A stretch of DNA of 64,000 bases from JAFAXD01 sp963816775 (GCA_963816775.1 CAWFLX010000029.1:62001-126000); one strand, 5' to 3'. Shown: positions 38,356-48,197, counted from the stretch's first letter. A program made the numbers and translations. Notes: generated from the letters alone by a model not told the origin.

Positions 38356-38562
38356 CTGATCGCTGCTCTGGGGTGGGCTAGGCCGCGGGACAATCAGTCT
38401 GCGGCAGCGGTTACGCGCGGGTCAGCTGGGGTTCAGTTGCGGGCGGGGACAGGCCCCAGATTGACGATGTCGTAACCGATAGCGTTTCATCGGCCTGCTC
38501 CGACGATCAAACAGATATGGCTTGCAGCAATGATTGCGTCCGGCTGCGCCCGACGGCTCCGG
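38356..38562. other. Short intergenic stretch between gcrA and phoB
   Basis: Two convergent genes end here. No repeat, terminator with a T tract, or further gene is evident. Confidence 0.4.
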
Positions 38563-39264
38563 TTACGCGCTTTTGCCGAACCGGTCGTTGAACGCATAAC
38601 CAGCGCCGCGCACGGTGCGGATCGGGTCCGAGGCCCGCCCGCGATTCAAACCCTTGCGCAGGCGTCCGACGTGCACATCCACCGTGCGCTCGTCGATGTA
38701 GATGTCGCGGCCCCAGACGCCATTGAGCAGCTGTTCGCGCGAGAATACGCGGCCGGGGCTTTGCATCAGAAATTCGAGCAGGCGGAACTCGGTGGGGCCG
38801 AGCGGAACCTCGCGCCCGCTGCGCGACACCCGCTTCTTCTCGCGGTCGAGCTCGATGTCGCCGGCGCTCAAAACCTCGGCAACCCGTTCGGGCTTGACCC
38901 GGCGCAATAGCGCGCGGATGCGCGCCAGCAGCTCCGGCACCGAAAACGGCTTGACGATATAGTCGTCGGCACCGGTCGCGAGGCCGCGCACGCGCTCGCC
39001 TTCCTCCCCGCGCGCCGTCAACATGATGACCGGAAGCTGGCGGGTCTCGGGCCGGGTGCGCAATCGGCGAATAAGCTCGATTCCGGAGAGCCCGGGCAAC
39101 ATCCAGTCGATGACGGCCAGATCGGGCGCGCTTTCCTTGAGCTTGAGATCGCCTTCGTCGCCGCGCGCGGTCGTATCGACCTCGTAGCCCTCGGCTTCGA
39201 GGTTGTAGCGCAGCAGCAGGGTCAGAGGTTCCTCATCCTCGATGATCAATATGCGGGCTGTCAT
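38563..39264 (-). CDS. phoB: Phosphate regulon response regulator PhoB
   Basis: A 233-residue OmpR-family regulator. The receiver domain has acidic pocket IIEDEE, phospho-acceptor Asp53 in DLAVIDWMLPG, and the K in DDYIVKPFS. The winged helix has LGPTEFRLLEFLMQ and IDERTVDVHVGRLRKGL. Activated PhoB binds Pho boxes such as the one at 44274. It is the last gene of the pho cluster and appears intact, unlike the genes just upstream. A pair of palindromic repeats separates it from phoU. Confidence 0.96.
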   Translation of the reverse strand: MTARILIIEDEEPLTLLLRYNLEAEGYEVDTTARGDEGDLKLKESAPDLAVIDWMLPGLSGIELIRRLRTRPETRQLPVIMLTARGEEGERVRGLATGADDYIVKPFSVPELLARIRALLRRVKPERVAEVLSAGDIELDREKKRVSRSGREVPLGPTEFRLLEFLMQSPGRVFSREQLLNGVWGRDIYIDERTVDVHVGRLRKGLNRGRASDPIRTVRGAGYAFNDRFGKSA

Positions 39265-39309
39265 TCAAATCCCTGGATTGCGAAATTGATGCTGACGCGA
39301 TGATGCACA

Positions 39310-39386
39310 CTAGTGCGGTCGATTTGAAGTTCCTACTACATTGCCGCGAACTCGCATGGGAACTTCAAATCCAAAAGCCGCACTAG
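39310..39386. repeat. Palindromic repeat family A, copy 4
   Basis: A 77-bp palindrome with CTAGTGCGG and CCGCACTAG ends and arms GATTTGAAGTTCCTA and TGGGAACTTCAAATC. It is followed, after exactly 13 bases, by a family B element: the reverse order of the 10080/10169 pair with the same spacing. Confidence 0.9.
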
Positions 39387-39399
39387 AAACGTTAGCTCG

Positions 39400-39475
39400 C
39401 TAGTGCCCTTTCGATTCCGAAGTTCGTACTCAGACCTGCTGCGATGTATGACGAACTTCGTAATCGGGGCACTAG
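39400..39475. repeat. Palindromic repeat family B, copy 3
   Basis: A 76-bp palindrome (CTAGTGCCC and GGGGCACTAG ends; TTCCGAAGTTCGTA and TGACGAACTTCGTAA arms). Its terminal CTAG (39472-39475) supplies the TAG stop codon of phoU. Confidence 0.9.
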
Positions 39476-40187
39476 GCCGGAAACGCGACGGTGGCGGACG
39501 CGGTGGTATCACCCTTCGGCCGCTCGTCGGCGAGCGGGCGGCCTTCGACGATGTAATAGACGGTCTCGGCGATGTTGGTGGCATGGTCGCCCATCCGTTC
39601 GATGTTCTTGGCGCAGAACAGAAGATGGATGCAGAGACTGATGTTGCGTGGATCTTCCATCATGTAGGTCAACAGCTCGCGGAACAGCGAATTGTTGACC
39701 GCGTCGACTTCCTCGTCGCCGCGCCAGACCGCGAGCGCCTTTTCGACGTCGCGCCGGGTGTAGGCATCGAGCACGTCCTTGATCTGGGACAGCACGAGAT
39801 CGGCCATGTGCTCGACGCCGCGCAGGACTTTGGTCAGCTCGATGTCGTCGTCGAGTGCGCCGACCCGCTTGGCGATGTTCTTGGCGAGGTCCCCGATGCG
39901 CTCCAGATCGTTGGCGACGCGCAACGCGCCGACGATGTCGCGCAGGTCGACCGCCATCGGTTGCCGCCGCGCGATGGTCAAGATTGCTTTTTCCTCGATC
40001 TCGCGCTGGAGCATGTCGATCTTGTCGTCGAGCGCGATGACGCGCTGTGCCAGCGCCAGGTCATGGTGTTGAGCGCGTCCACCGACTCCCCGATCTGCTT
40101 TTCGGCAAGCCCGCCCATCTCGGCAACCAGTCGCGCGAGATCCTGCAGGTCGATGTCGAAGGCCCGGGACGTGTGTTGTTCCATCAT
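39472..40187 (-). pseudogene. phoU: Phosphate transport regulator PhoU, one frameshift
   Basis: PhoU links the Pst transporter to PhoR. The N-terminal frame from 40187 (HTSRAFDIDLQDLARLVAEM) is lost near 40062. The shifted frame continues DLALAQRVIALDDKIDMLQR and both PhoU helical bundles (DLERIGDLAKNIAKRV; NIERMGDHATNIAETVYY). One missing base at 40060-40065 explains it. Without the indel it would be about 238 residues. The stop codon is the end of a palindromic repeat. Confidence 0.85.
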
Positions 40188-40246
40188 CTCGATCTATCCT
40201 CACGTCGTTGCGGAACAGGCAGCAGTCCTTGCTCAGGACACGCGCC

Positions 40247-41081
40247 TTACCCGAACCGCCCCGTAATGTAGTCCTGCGTGCGCCGTTCCGACGGCGAGGT
40301 GAAGATCTTGGTAGTTGGACCAAACTCCACCAACTCGCCGAGAAACATGAACGCCGTATAGTCCGACACGCGCGCCGCTTGCTGCATATTATGCGTCACG
40401 ATCGCGATCGTGTAGTCGCTTTTGAGCTCGTCGATCAGCTCCTCGATCTTGGCGGTGGCAATCGGGTCGAGCGCCGAGCACGGCTCGTCGAGCAGGATGA
40501 CCTCGGGTTTTACCGCGATCGTGCGTGCAATGCACAAACGCTGCTGCTGTCCGCCCGACAGGCTGAGCCCGTTAGCGCCGAGCTTGTCCTTGACCTCGTC
40601 CCACAAAGCGGCGCGCCGCAGCGCTGATTCAACGCGCGCGTCCAGATCAGCCTTGGAGAGGCTTTCGTAGAGCCGGATGCCGAAGGCGATGTTCTCGTAG
40701 ATCGACATCGGAAACGGCGTCGGCTTCTGGAACACCATGCCGACGCGGGCGCGCAGCAGGTTGAGATCCAAGGCCGGGTTGAGGATGTTCTGGTTGTCGA
40801 GCAGTACCACGCCCTCGGCGCGTTGATGCGGATAGAGGTCATAGATGCGGTTGAGCACGCGCAGAAAGGTGGACTTTCCGCAGCCGGACGGGCCAATAAA
40901 GGCAGTGACGAGTCCGGAGTAGAGCGGGACAGTCACGTTCTTCAGCGCCGGTGCGTCACCGTAGTAGAAATTCAAGGTCGCGTACGGAGACCTTTTCCTG
41001 CAGTGGTACATCCGAGCACCGTCGGGCGGTCGGTGACGACGGGCGTGGTGAATGTGCTGCGGTGCTTTCGGCCATTGTCAT
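40247..41081 (-). pseudogene. pstB: Phosphate ABC transporter ATPase PstB, one frameshift near the N-terminus
   Basis: From ATG 41081 the frame encodes TMAESTAAHSP and then VPLQEKVSVRDLEF before failing. One extra base near 40973-40977 shifts to the frame that encodes LNFYYGDAPALKNVTVPL and the whole ATPase: Walker A GPSGCGKST, LSGGQQQRLCIARTIA, Walker B VILLDEPCSALDPIA, VTHNMQQAARVSDY. The shifted frame is open from about 41011 and could give a nearly complete ATPase if a start is used. PstB energises high-affinity phosphate uptake. The start overlaps the pstA stop as ATGA. Confidence 0.85.
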
Positions 41082-41920
41082 GATGTTTTCCTTCGAACCG
41101 AGCGCCCGCGCAAAAATACTCAGCCCGAGCACCGCGAGCGGTGATCAGCAGCGCACCGACCCAGGCCAGGGTCTGCCATTCCTTGTAGGGGCTGAGCGCA
41201 AACTGGAAGATCACGACGGGCAGGCTCGCCATCGGCGCGTTGAGGTCGAGGCTGAAGAACTGATTGTTGAGCGCGGTAAACAGGAGTGGCGCCGTCTCGC
41301 CGCTGACCCGCGCGACAGCCAGCAGGACGCCCGTAATGAGGCCGGCGCGCGCCGCACGGTAGCAGACGTGAGAGATCATGCGCGCACGCGGCGTTCCGAT
41401 CGATGGCGTGACGCTTCACGCAGGGTGTCGGGCACCAGCAGACAGCATGTCTTCGGTGGTTCGAACAACGACCGGGATCACGATGACGGCGAGCGCAAGA
41501 GCTCCGGCGAGCCCGGAAAAGTGTCCCATCGGAGCGACAAATGATTTCGTAGACGAAGAGGCCGACGACGATGGACGGGGCACTCAACAGAATGTCGTTG
41601 ATGAAACGCACGACCTGCGTCAGGTAGGTGTGGCGGCCGTATTCGGCCATGTAGGTGCCGGCCAGTATGCCGAGCGGCGTGCCGATCGCGACCGCGAGCC
41701 CGTCATGATCAAGCTGCCGACAATCGGATTGAAAAGGCCGCCGGCCGATCCGGGAGGTGGCGTCATTTCGGTGAAGACAGTGCAACGACAGCCCGAGCAA
41801 AGCCTTGCCATAGCAGAGCGCCGAGGATCAGCGCGAGCCAGCCGAGCCCGATGACGTCGCCGCAACGGATAGGCCTAGAACGACGACATTCTTGCTACGG
41901 CGACGCGTATAAAGGGTCAT
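41078..41920 (-). pseudogene. pstA: Phosphate ABC transporter permease PstA, at least eight frameshifts
   Basis: The start ATG 41920 gives MTLYTRRRSKNVVVLGLSVA, and conserved PstA pieces then appear in all three frames: IGLGWLAL, FTEMTPPPGSAGGLFNPI, LAVAIGTPLGILAGTYMAEY, QVVRFINDILLSAPSIVVG, VIVIPVVVRTTEDM, VPDTLREAS, ARVSGETAPLLFTALNNQFF and ALSPYKEWQTLAWVGALL. Single-base gains or losses separate them, near 41853, 41805, 41785, 41702, 41540, 41445, 41407 and 41130. PstA is one of two membrane subunits of the phosphate importer. No intact protein can be made from this sequence as written. Confidence 0.88.
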
Positions 41921-41926
41921 GGTCGT

Positions 41927-42920
41927 CTACCCAATGCGCCGTTCAATCCGCATCAGCATGTAGCGGGCGGCGGCAAGCACGATGAATGTGATCACGAACA
42001 GGAGAAGACCAAGCGCGATCAGGGCCGAATAATAGAGATCGCCGACCGCTTCGGTGAATTCGTTGGCGATGGTGGCGGCGATGGTCGTTCCGGGCGCAAG
42101 TATCGAGCCGGAAATCCGGTGCGAATTGCCGATCACAAAAGTGACCGCCATGGTTTCGCCGAGCGCACGCCCCAAGCGCGAGCATGACGCCGCCGATCAC
42201 GCCGACACGCGTGTAGGGCAGCACGACGCGACGGAAGACTTCCCACGTTGTGCAACCGACGCCATAGGCGGCCTCCTTGAGCACCGGCGGCACGGTTTCG
42301 AACACGTCGCGCGAGATCGACGTAATGAAGGGCAGTACCATGATCGCCAGGATCAGCCCGGCGGTCAGAATGCCGATGCCGTAGGGCGGACCAGCGAACA
42401 GGGTGGAAAACACCGGGATGCCCGCGAACAAATCGATCAGGGCCGGTTGCAGCGTACGCTGCAGGAATGGCGCAAACACAAACAGGCCCCAGATGCCATA
42501 GATGATGCTGGGAATACCCGCCAATAGTTCGATGGCGATGCCGATCGGCCGGCGCAACCACATCGGGCAGAGTTCGGTCAGAAACAGAGCGATCAACAGT
42601 CCAACCGGAACTGCAATCAACATAGCGATAAACGAGGTCACGAGAGTGCCGTAGATCGGCGCGGCCGCGCCGAACACTTCGGTCACCGGGTTCCAGCGTT
42701 CGGTGATCAGAAAACTAAACCCGAACGTGCCGAGCGCCAGGGCCGCGCCCATGACGAGCGACACGATGATGCCGCCGAGGACGACGAGGACGATGACGGC
42801 GGATCCACGGGTCAGCTGAAAGAAAATGGCGTCGTTGACCCGCAGCTTCGCAAGCGCCCGGGACCGCGATGCCACCGCGGGCTGCGCGAAGTCCCGGGTT
42901 CGCAAGGCCACGTCGATCAC
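41927..42920 (-). pseudogene. pstC: Phosphate ABC transporter permease PstC, one frameshift
   Basis: Start GTG 42920 follows a strong AAGGAGG. The frame encodes FGFSFLITERWNPVTEVFGA, a PIYGTLVTSFIAMLIAVPVG segment, AGIPSIIYGIWGLFVFAPF and RRVVLPYTRVGVIGGVMLAL. An extra base in the C run 42170-42173 then shifts the frame; the continuation GRALGETMAVTFVIGN to RYMLMRIERRIG is open to 41927. PstC pairs with PstA. The gap to pstA is only six bases. Confidence 0.88.
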
Positions 42921-42987
42921 CGTCCACCTCCTTGAGACTGTATGCCCTCCGCGCCGGTCGTCCAGGGAGTTTGTCGGCGGGCAAGGA

Positions 42988-43012
42988 AAAGGCGCCCAGT
43001 CGGGGCGCCTTT
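42988..43012. terminator. Strong hairpin between pstS and pstC
   Basis: AAAGGCGCCC / AGTCG / GGGCGCCTTT is a perfect ten-base-pair stem with A and T flanks, so it can act as an intrinsic terminator or mRNA 3'-end stabiliser. It would let pstS be made in excess over the membrane genes, as is usual for binding-protein operons. Confidence 0.75.
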
Positions 43013-43027
43013 CCGAAGCGATCAACG

Positions 43028-44074
43028 TCAGTGCGACGCGGTAAAGAGCGGCTTACCGCTTTGGTCCTTGATCTCGTTGACCCAGACTTTCTGGATAGCT
43101 TTCACGACGGGAGCGGGCATAGGAACGTAGTCGAGTTCTTCCGCCATCTTGCCGCCCTTGGCGTAGGCCCACGCAAAGAACTTCAACGCTTCGGCCGCCG
43201 CGGCTGGATCCTGAGGCTGTTGGTAGATCAGGATAAATGTTGCTCCGTCAATCGGCCAGGACTCGGTGCCTGGCTGATCGTGAGGATGATGTAAAAGCTG
43301 TCAGTCTTTTCCCAATCTGCGTTGGCGGCGGCTGCCTGGAAGGACGCTGTCGCTCGGCGCAACGGTCTTGCCGTCCTTGTTGATCATGTTGACGGTCGTC
43401 ATGTTGTTTTGCTTGGCGTAAGCGTACTCGACATAACCAATCGAACCCTTGGTGTTCGCCACGTTGTTGGCAACGCCTTCGTTACCCTTAGCGCCGATTC
43501 CGGCCGGCCATTCGACCGACGTGTTGGCACCGACCTTGGATTTCCAGTCCGGACTGACCTTGGACAGATAATCGGTCCAGATGAAAGTCGTACCGGAGCC
43601 GTCCGAGCGGTGGACGACGACGATCGGTTGAGATGGCAACTTAGCGTTCGGATTAAGTTTCTGGATCGCCGGGTCATCCCACTTGGTGATCTGACCGAGG
43701 AAAATCCTGGCAAGGGTATCGCCGTCGAGCCGGAGATCGCCGGATTTGACGCCGTCGAGATTGACCACTGGAATGTCGCCGCCGATGACGGTCGGGAATT
43801 GCACGAGACCGGATTTCTTCACATCCTCGGCCTTGAGCGGCATGTCGCTGGCGCCGAAGGTGACGGTCTTGTTTTGAATCTGCTTGATGCCGCCGCCGGA
43901 ACCGATCGACTGGTAGTTGAGTCCGTTGCCGGTCTCCTTCTTGTAAGCGTCAGCCCATTTTGCGTAGATCGGGTACGGGAAAGTCGCCCCCGCGCCCGAG
44001 ATGTCCATGGCGAAGGCAGGCAACGACAGCGCGGCAAGCGCGCCTGCCGCGATGAGAGTGTTGATCAGTTTCAC
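43028..44074 (-). pseudogene. pstS: Phosphate-binding protein PstS, two compensating frameshifts
   Basis: GTG 44074 (GGAGAG upstream) begins the signal KLINTLIAAGALAALSLPAFA. The mature part has ISGAGATFPYPIYAKWADAY, IGSGGGIKQIQ, the phosphate site SDGSGTTFIWTDYL, and AGIGAKGNEGVANNV. An extra base near 43340-43345 shifts to a frame encoding FQAAAANADWEKTDSFYIIL, and a missing base near 43278 restores the original frame (ESWPIDGATFILIYQQ to KDQSGKPLFTASH). Without the indels this is a normal PstS of about 348 residues. Confidence 0.88.
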
Positions 44075-44292
44075 TGGCTCTCTCCGTGAGTGCGGCCGAC
44101 AAGGCACGCAGGCTTAACCCGCGGCTCGGCCCCTGGTTCGTTCTACTGATGGGGTTCGTTGCTATGCACGTCAGTGCGGCTTCCCAGGGTGCGCAACCCA
44201 TCACACACTTGGCATCCGAGTGAAGCTTGGCTGGAGCCCTACGCTCACCACGTCATCGTTCTATGATGGTTTAGTGACAGCCAGATGACAGC
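44075..44292 (-). promoter_or_regulatory. pst operon promoter region
   Basis: This gap between phoR and pstS holds the Pho box at 44274-44291, with CATAGA-type sequence about ten bases downstream on the minus strand as a possible -10. That gives a pstS leader of roughly 180 bases. No other motif is clear. Confidence 0.6.
44274..44291 (-). promoter_or_regulatory. Pho box (PhoB binding site)
   Basis: On the minus strand it reads CTGTCATCTGGCTGTCAC, two near-perfect CTGTCAT/C direct repeats spaced by four bases, the canonical PhoB site. It starts directly after the phoR stop and faces pstS. Confidence 0.92.
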
Positions 44293-45616
44293 TTAAATTG
44301 CTGATTTTACTTTCTGATTGGCCTCCAGCGCGTTCTCGGTCAGGGGAAAACGCGTGGTGAACGTCGCGCCCTTGCCGGGGGTGCTGTCGATCGCGAGTCG
44401 CCCACGATGACGGTTGAGGATGTGCTTGACGAGCGCCAGTCCAAGCCCGGTCCCGCCTTGCGCGCGACTCTCGACGACGTCCACACGATAAAACCGCTCA
44501 GTGAGCCGCGGCAGATGCTCGGGAGCGATGCCCGGCCCAAAGTCGCGCACCGCAATAATGGCTTCGAGCTCGCCGTCCGGGCCGGGCTCTCGGCTTCCCG
44601 ACACCTCGACGTGCTTTCCGGACGCGCCGTACTTGAGCGCGTTCTCGATCAGGTTCTCAAACACGCGAATCAATTCGTCGCGGTCGCCGCGGACCGGGAG
44701 CGGCAGCGCCGGCATGTCGATCTTGATCTCGACATTGCGATCGCGGGCCAGCATCTGCAAGCCGTCGGCGACCTGGCGCACGATCGCGACCAGATCCACA
44801 AAGGTTTGCGGCTGCAGGTGCGCCTTGAGCTCGATCCGTGACAACGACAACAAATCGTCGATCAGGCGCGCCATGCGCATGGCTTGCGCCTTCATGATAT
44901 GCAGAAAGCGCTCGCGGGCTTGAGCGTCATCCCGGGCCGAGCCCTGCAGCGTCTCAATGAACCCGGCAAGCGAAGCGAGCGGCGTTCGCAGCTCGTGACT
45001 CGCATTGGCCACGAAATCCGCACGCATCTCTTCAACCCGGCGGATCGGGGTGAGGTCATGCAGGGACACCAGCACCAGCTCGCGGCCGCCGTCTCCGGGC
45101 AGCACGATCGGCTCGATGAAACCTTCGAACCAGCGGTCGGGCACGCGGACCTGAAACTCGAGCCGCTCGCCCTGCCGGGTTGCCGTGGTGCGACGGATTG
45201 CGTCGACCACATCAGGGATGCGCAGCGCAAACGATACCGGTTCGCCAATGGCGAGCGCCCGCGCGATGCTGCGGGCGTGGTTATTGAACGCGAGCACGAT
45301 GCCCTGGTGATCGAGCACGATGACCGGGTCCGGGAGGCCCGAAATAGCCGCGTCGATGACGCGGTCGATCGGCGAGCTGGGCCATCGCCTCGCGGGCGCG
45401 TGGAACGCCGCCGACTTCGGAGTCGTCGACGCTGCCGATCAACGATGCGACCGCGATGGCCGCAAAGGCGATCAGACCTTCGATCGGTGTGAGCGGCCCA
45501 AGCGCCACCAGCGCGGCGAACACGATGGCGCCCGCGATCAGAACGAAACGCGCTCGCCTGAGCCGGTTCCAGAAGTCGCCGGCCGGGGCGGAGGCTCGAT
45601 CGGCGTCAATCGCCAT
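44293..45616 (-). pseudogene. phoR: Phosphate sensor kinase PhoR, one frameshift
   Basis: The N-terminal frame from 45616 encodes two membrane helices (FVLIAGAIVFAALVALG and LIAFAAIAVASLIG). A frame change near 45371-45385 leads into the PAS-like region (DRVIDAAISGLPDPVIVLDH) and an intact kinase core. The core has the phospho-acceptor histidine in VANASHELRTPLASLAGF, the N box ELIRVFENLIENALKYGA, DFGPGIAPEHL and GGTGLGLALVKHIL. PhoR senses PstSCAB/PhoU state and phosphorylates PhoB. A start inside 45318 would make a soluble kinase fragment of 341 residues. Confidence 0.85.
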
Positions 45617-45737
45617 AGGACTACCGCCAATAGCGGGACTAAGCAGACGCTGTCGGCCAATCTCGGGAAAAATACAAGGGGAAATCGGAATTCAGCGGGC
45701 GGTCAGGCGGCGGGGCCGAAATCTCGCCGGTACCGGG

Positions 45738-46775
45738 TCAACGGCGGTCAACCGGTTGCGGAGCAAGGTCTTTCACGGGCTCCGTTTTTACTGGCTCGAC
45801 TTTCGGCCGTGTCCAGCCCAGCCAAAGCTCGCGAATGCCGAGCAGTGCCAGGGCGAGCCCGAACGGCACGATATAGTAGAGCAGGCGGAACAGCAGCAAA
45901 CCGGCCAGCAAATCCTCTTTGTCATATTGCCAAAGCGCCACCAGCATCGCCGCGTCGAACACGCCGAGCCCGCCGGGTGAGTGACTGGCAAATCCGAGCA
46001 AGGTCGCGGTGACGAAGATGACCGCGAGTTCGATGAACCCGATGTAGGGTTCGAACGGCACCAGCATGTACATGGCAAGCGCGCAGCAGGCGAGGTCGGT
46101 GATGCCGATCCCGATCTGAAGCAGCGTCAACGGGCCGTTTGGAAGGGTCACGTCCCAGGACCCGTGTCCGATGCGGCGCGGTGTTTGCCAGACCCACGCG
46201 ATATATGACGCAAGTGCTACGAGGATGGCGACGGCGGCGGCCTGGTTGAGCCAGATCGGGAGCTGATCAATCGCACTTGCGGAGCGCGGCGTGTAGAGAA
46301 CGCCGAGGCCCAGCACCGTCGCATTGCCGAGCCAAAACGTCAGCCCGGCGATGAAACACAGCTTGGCGACATCGATCGCGGACAAGCCATGGAGCGAGTA
46401 GATGCGATAGCGCACGGCACCGCCCGTGAATGCGCTGGCGCCGATGTTGTGGCCGACCGCGTAGCTCGTGAAACCGGCGAGCGCCGCCACCCGGTACGGG
46501 ACGTGGGGTTTGCCGATCGTCCGCAGGGCGAACAGATCGTAGAACGTCAGGGTGAAATAGCCGGCGGCGACGAACAGGAATGAGAACAGGATGTTGCGCG
46601 GGCGCGTGGTCTCGATTGCGTTGAGCACCTCGCGCAGGTCAATGCCACGCAGTGTCCGGTAAAGAACGAAGCTTGCGGTTGCGATGATCGCGAGGCTGAG
46701 CGCCAACCCGACCCTGTTCCAACCAATCGTTTCGTCGACGAACCGTGCGGCGGTGCGCAGGCGACGATACATCAA
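45738..46775 (-). CDS. UPF0104 / lysylphosphatidylglycerol-synthase-like transmembrane protein
   Basis: A 345-residue protein with about eight hydrophobic helices, of the MprF-flippase-like UPF0104 family: YFTLTFYDLFALRTIG, VGHNIGASAFTGGAVRYRIY, SHSPGGLGVFDAAML and LLAGLLLFRLLYYIVPFGLAL. It lacks the C-terminal aminoacyl-transferase domain of MprF, so it is probably a lipid translocator or export helper. The proline-rich tail ends VKTEPVKDLAPQPVDRR. The start may be at the second Met, 46772. Confidence 0.85.
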   Translation of the reverse strand: MMYRRLRTAARFVDETIGWNRVGLALSLAIIATASFVLYRTLRGIDLREVLNAIETTRPRNILFSFLFVAAGYFTLTFYDLFALRTIGKPHVPYRVAALAGFTSYAVGHNIGASAFTGGAVRYRIYSLHGLSAIDVAKLCFIAGLTFWLGNATVLGLGVLYTPRSASAIDQLPIWLNQAAAVAILVALASYIAWVWQTPRRIGHGSWDVTLPNGPLTLLQIGIGITDLACCALAMYMLVPFEPYIGFIELAVIFVTATLLGFASHSPGGLGVFDAAMLVALWQYDKEDLLAGLLLFRLLYYIVPFGLALALLGIRELWLGWTRPKVEPVKTEPVKDLAPQPVDRR

Positions 46776-47106
46776 GCACCTCGGGTCGGCGTCGATGCTG
46801 TCATACCGGCTGCGATCATGCTGTCTCCGCTATAAAATGCGCACGCGTCCCCGTAACAGATGTGCCCGCGGAACGCGAGACGGTGCGACTCATCCGGGCG
46901 CGGCGGAGAGGATCTGCGCAAGCAAGGCGCCCGCATCCGACCGTCTCCCATAAAATTGCCCAACCAGGGTCGAGACGGGTGGCAAAAGTCTCGCCCGATC
47001 AATGTTTTGCCGATGGATACGGAAACCGGCGACAAATCGCCGCCGTGGCGCAATTTTCGCATCCACGCCGGACAGCCCAGCCTTTCACGCTGTGGGAACC
47101 CACGAT
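46776..47106. other. Intergenic region without a recognised feature
   Basis: These 331 bases lie between the start of the UPF0104 gene and the stop of a Bug protein gene, both on the minus strand. Open frames here have no conserved character. I see no repeat of the families found elsewhere and no clear terminator. Confidence 0.4.
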
Positions 47107-48081
47107 CTACTCGATCACCGCGCCGCTGGCGCGGATCGGCACGGCCCATTTCTCGATTTCGCTTTTGACGAACTTGTCGAGATACTCCGGCGTCATCTTG
47201 TCTTCCGGGACGATGATCGCGCCCAGGCTTTCCAGCCGCTCCTTCACGGCCGGTGTCTTCATCGTTTCCACGGCGACGTCGTGCAGCTTCTTGACGATCG
47301 CTTCCGCGGCTCCCTTGGGCAGGAAGATCGCGTTCCAGGTATAGGCTTCGAAGTTCGGCAGCCCGCTTTCGTTGGCGGTCGCGAGGTTCGGCAGAACCGG
47401 CGAGCGTTGCAGCGACAGCATGGCGATCGGCTTGACGGTGCCGCCCTGAATCTGCGGCAACGCCGTGGTCACGATCTCGCACAGATAATCGATGCGCCCG
47501 GCCGCGAGATCCTGCATCGCGGGCCCGGTTCCGCGATAGGGCACATGCTGGACCGTCACCCCGATGGCGGCATTGAGCAGTGCGCAGCCGAGGTGAGTCG
47601 CAGAGCCGGCGCCGGCCGAGCCATAGGAAATCTTGTCCTGGTTCGCTTTGAGATAAGCGATGAATTCCTGCAGATTGTTGGCTGGCAGGTCCTTGCGCGA
47701 AATCAGCACCAGCGGCACCTGCGCGAGCAGAGCAACCGGGGTGAAATCAGTCGCCGCATTGTAGAGCGGGCGCTTGTAGAGCGTTTGGTTTTGCGCATGG
47801 GTCCCCACGGTGCCCAGCCCGATGGTGTAGCCGTCGGGCGGAGCCTGCGCGACCCGCTGCGCTCCGGTCATGCCGCCGGCGCCGCCGATGTTCTCGACGA
47901 CGACTTGTTGACTGAGCAGTTGGCCCATGCGATCCGCCACCACGCGCGCGAGCACGTCGGTTGGGCCACCCGCCGCGAACGGGACGACCATCGTTACCGG
48001 CCGTGTGGGATAGTCCTGCGTGTGTCCGGCGCTGATCAGCGCGCAAGTGGCAATGAACGCCGCGGCGATGAGCTGGCGCAT
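47107..48081 (-). CDS. Bug/TctC-family periplasmic solute-binding protein
   Basis: A 324-residue protein with signal MRQLIAAAFIATCALISAG and the TTT receptor motifs DYPTRPVTMVVPFAAGGPTD, VVVENIGGAGGMTGAQRVAQ, DGYTIGLGTVGTHAQN and VQHVPYRGTGPAMQDLAAG. It is divergent from the aspartate dehydrogenase gene 116 bases away. There is no membrane partner nearby. The ligand is probably a carboxylate or amino-acid derivative. Confidence 0.9.
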   Translation of the reverse strand: MRQLIAAAFIATCALISAGHTQDYPTRPVTMVVPFAAGGPTDVLARVVADRMGQLLSQQVVVENIGGAGGMTGAQRVAQAPPDGYTIGLGTVGTHAQNQTLYKRPLYNAATDFTPVALLAQVPLVLISRKDLPANNLQEFIAYLKANQDKISYGSAGAGSATHLGCALLNAAIGVTVQHVPYRGTGPAMQDLAAGRIDYLCEIVTTALPQIQGGTVKPIAMLSLQRSPVLPNLATANESGLPNFEAYTWNAIFLPKGAAEAIVKKLHDVAVETMKTPAVKERLESLGAIIVPEDKMTPEYLDKFVKSEIEKWAVPIRASGAVIE

Positions 48082-48197
48082 GCGTTACCTCCCTGGATTC
48101 CTTACGCTTCTGTCGACAAATGGGACGAGTGTGACGGCCCGGTCAAGGTTGCTGCCGGCGGGTGGGCAGCGTAATCAAGTCGCATGGGGAGCTTCCC

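Noticed and set aside
40972..41379. Novel 135-residue protein combining a PstA-like segment with an unrelated tail
   Set aside because: The tail is the pstA/pstB junction read in the wrong frame after an indel; it is not a new gene.
45281..45616. Separate small two-helix membrane protein upstream of phoR
   Set aside because: It is the PhoR N-terminus; the shifted frame continues directly into the PAS and kinase domains.
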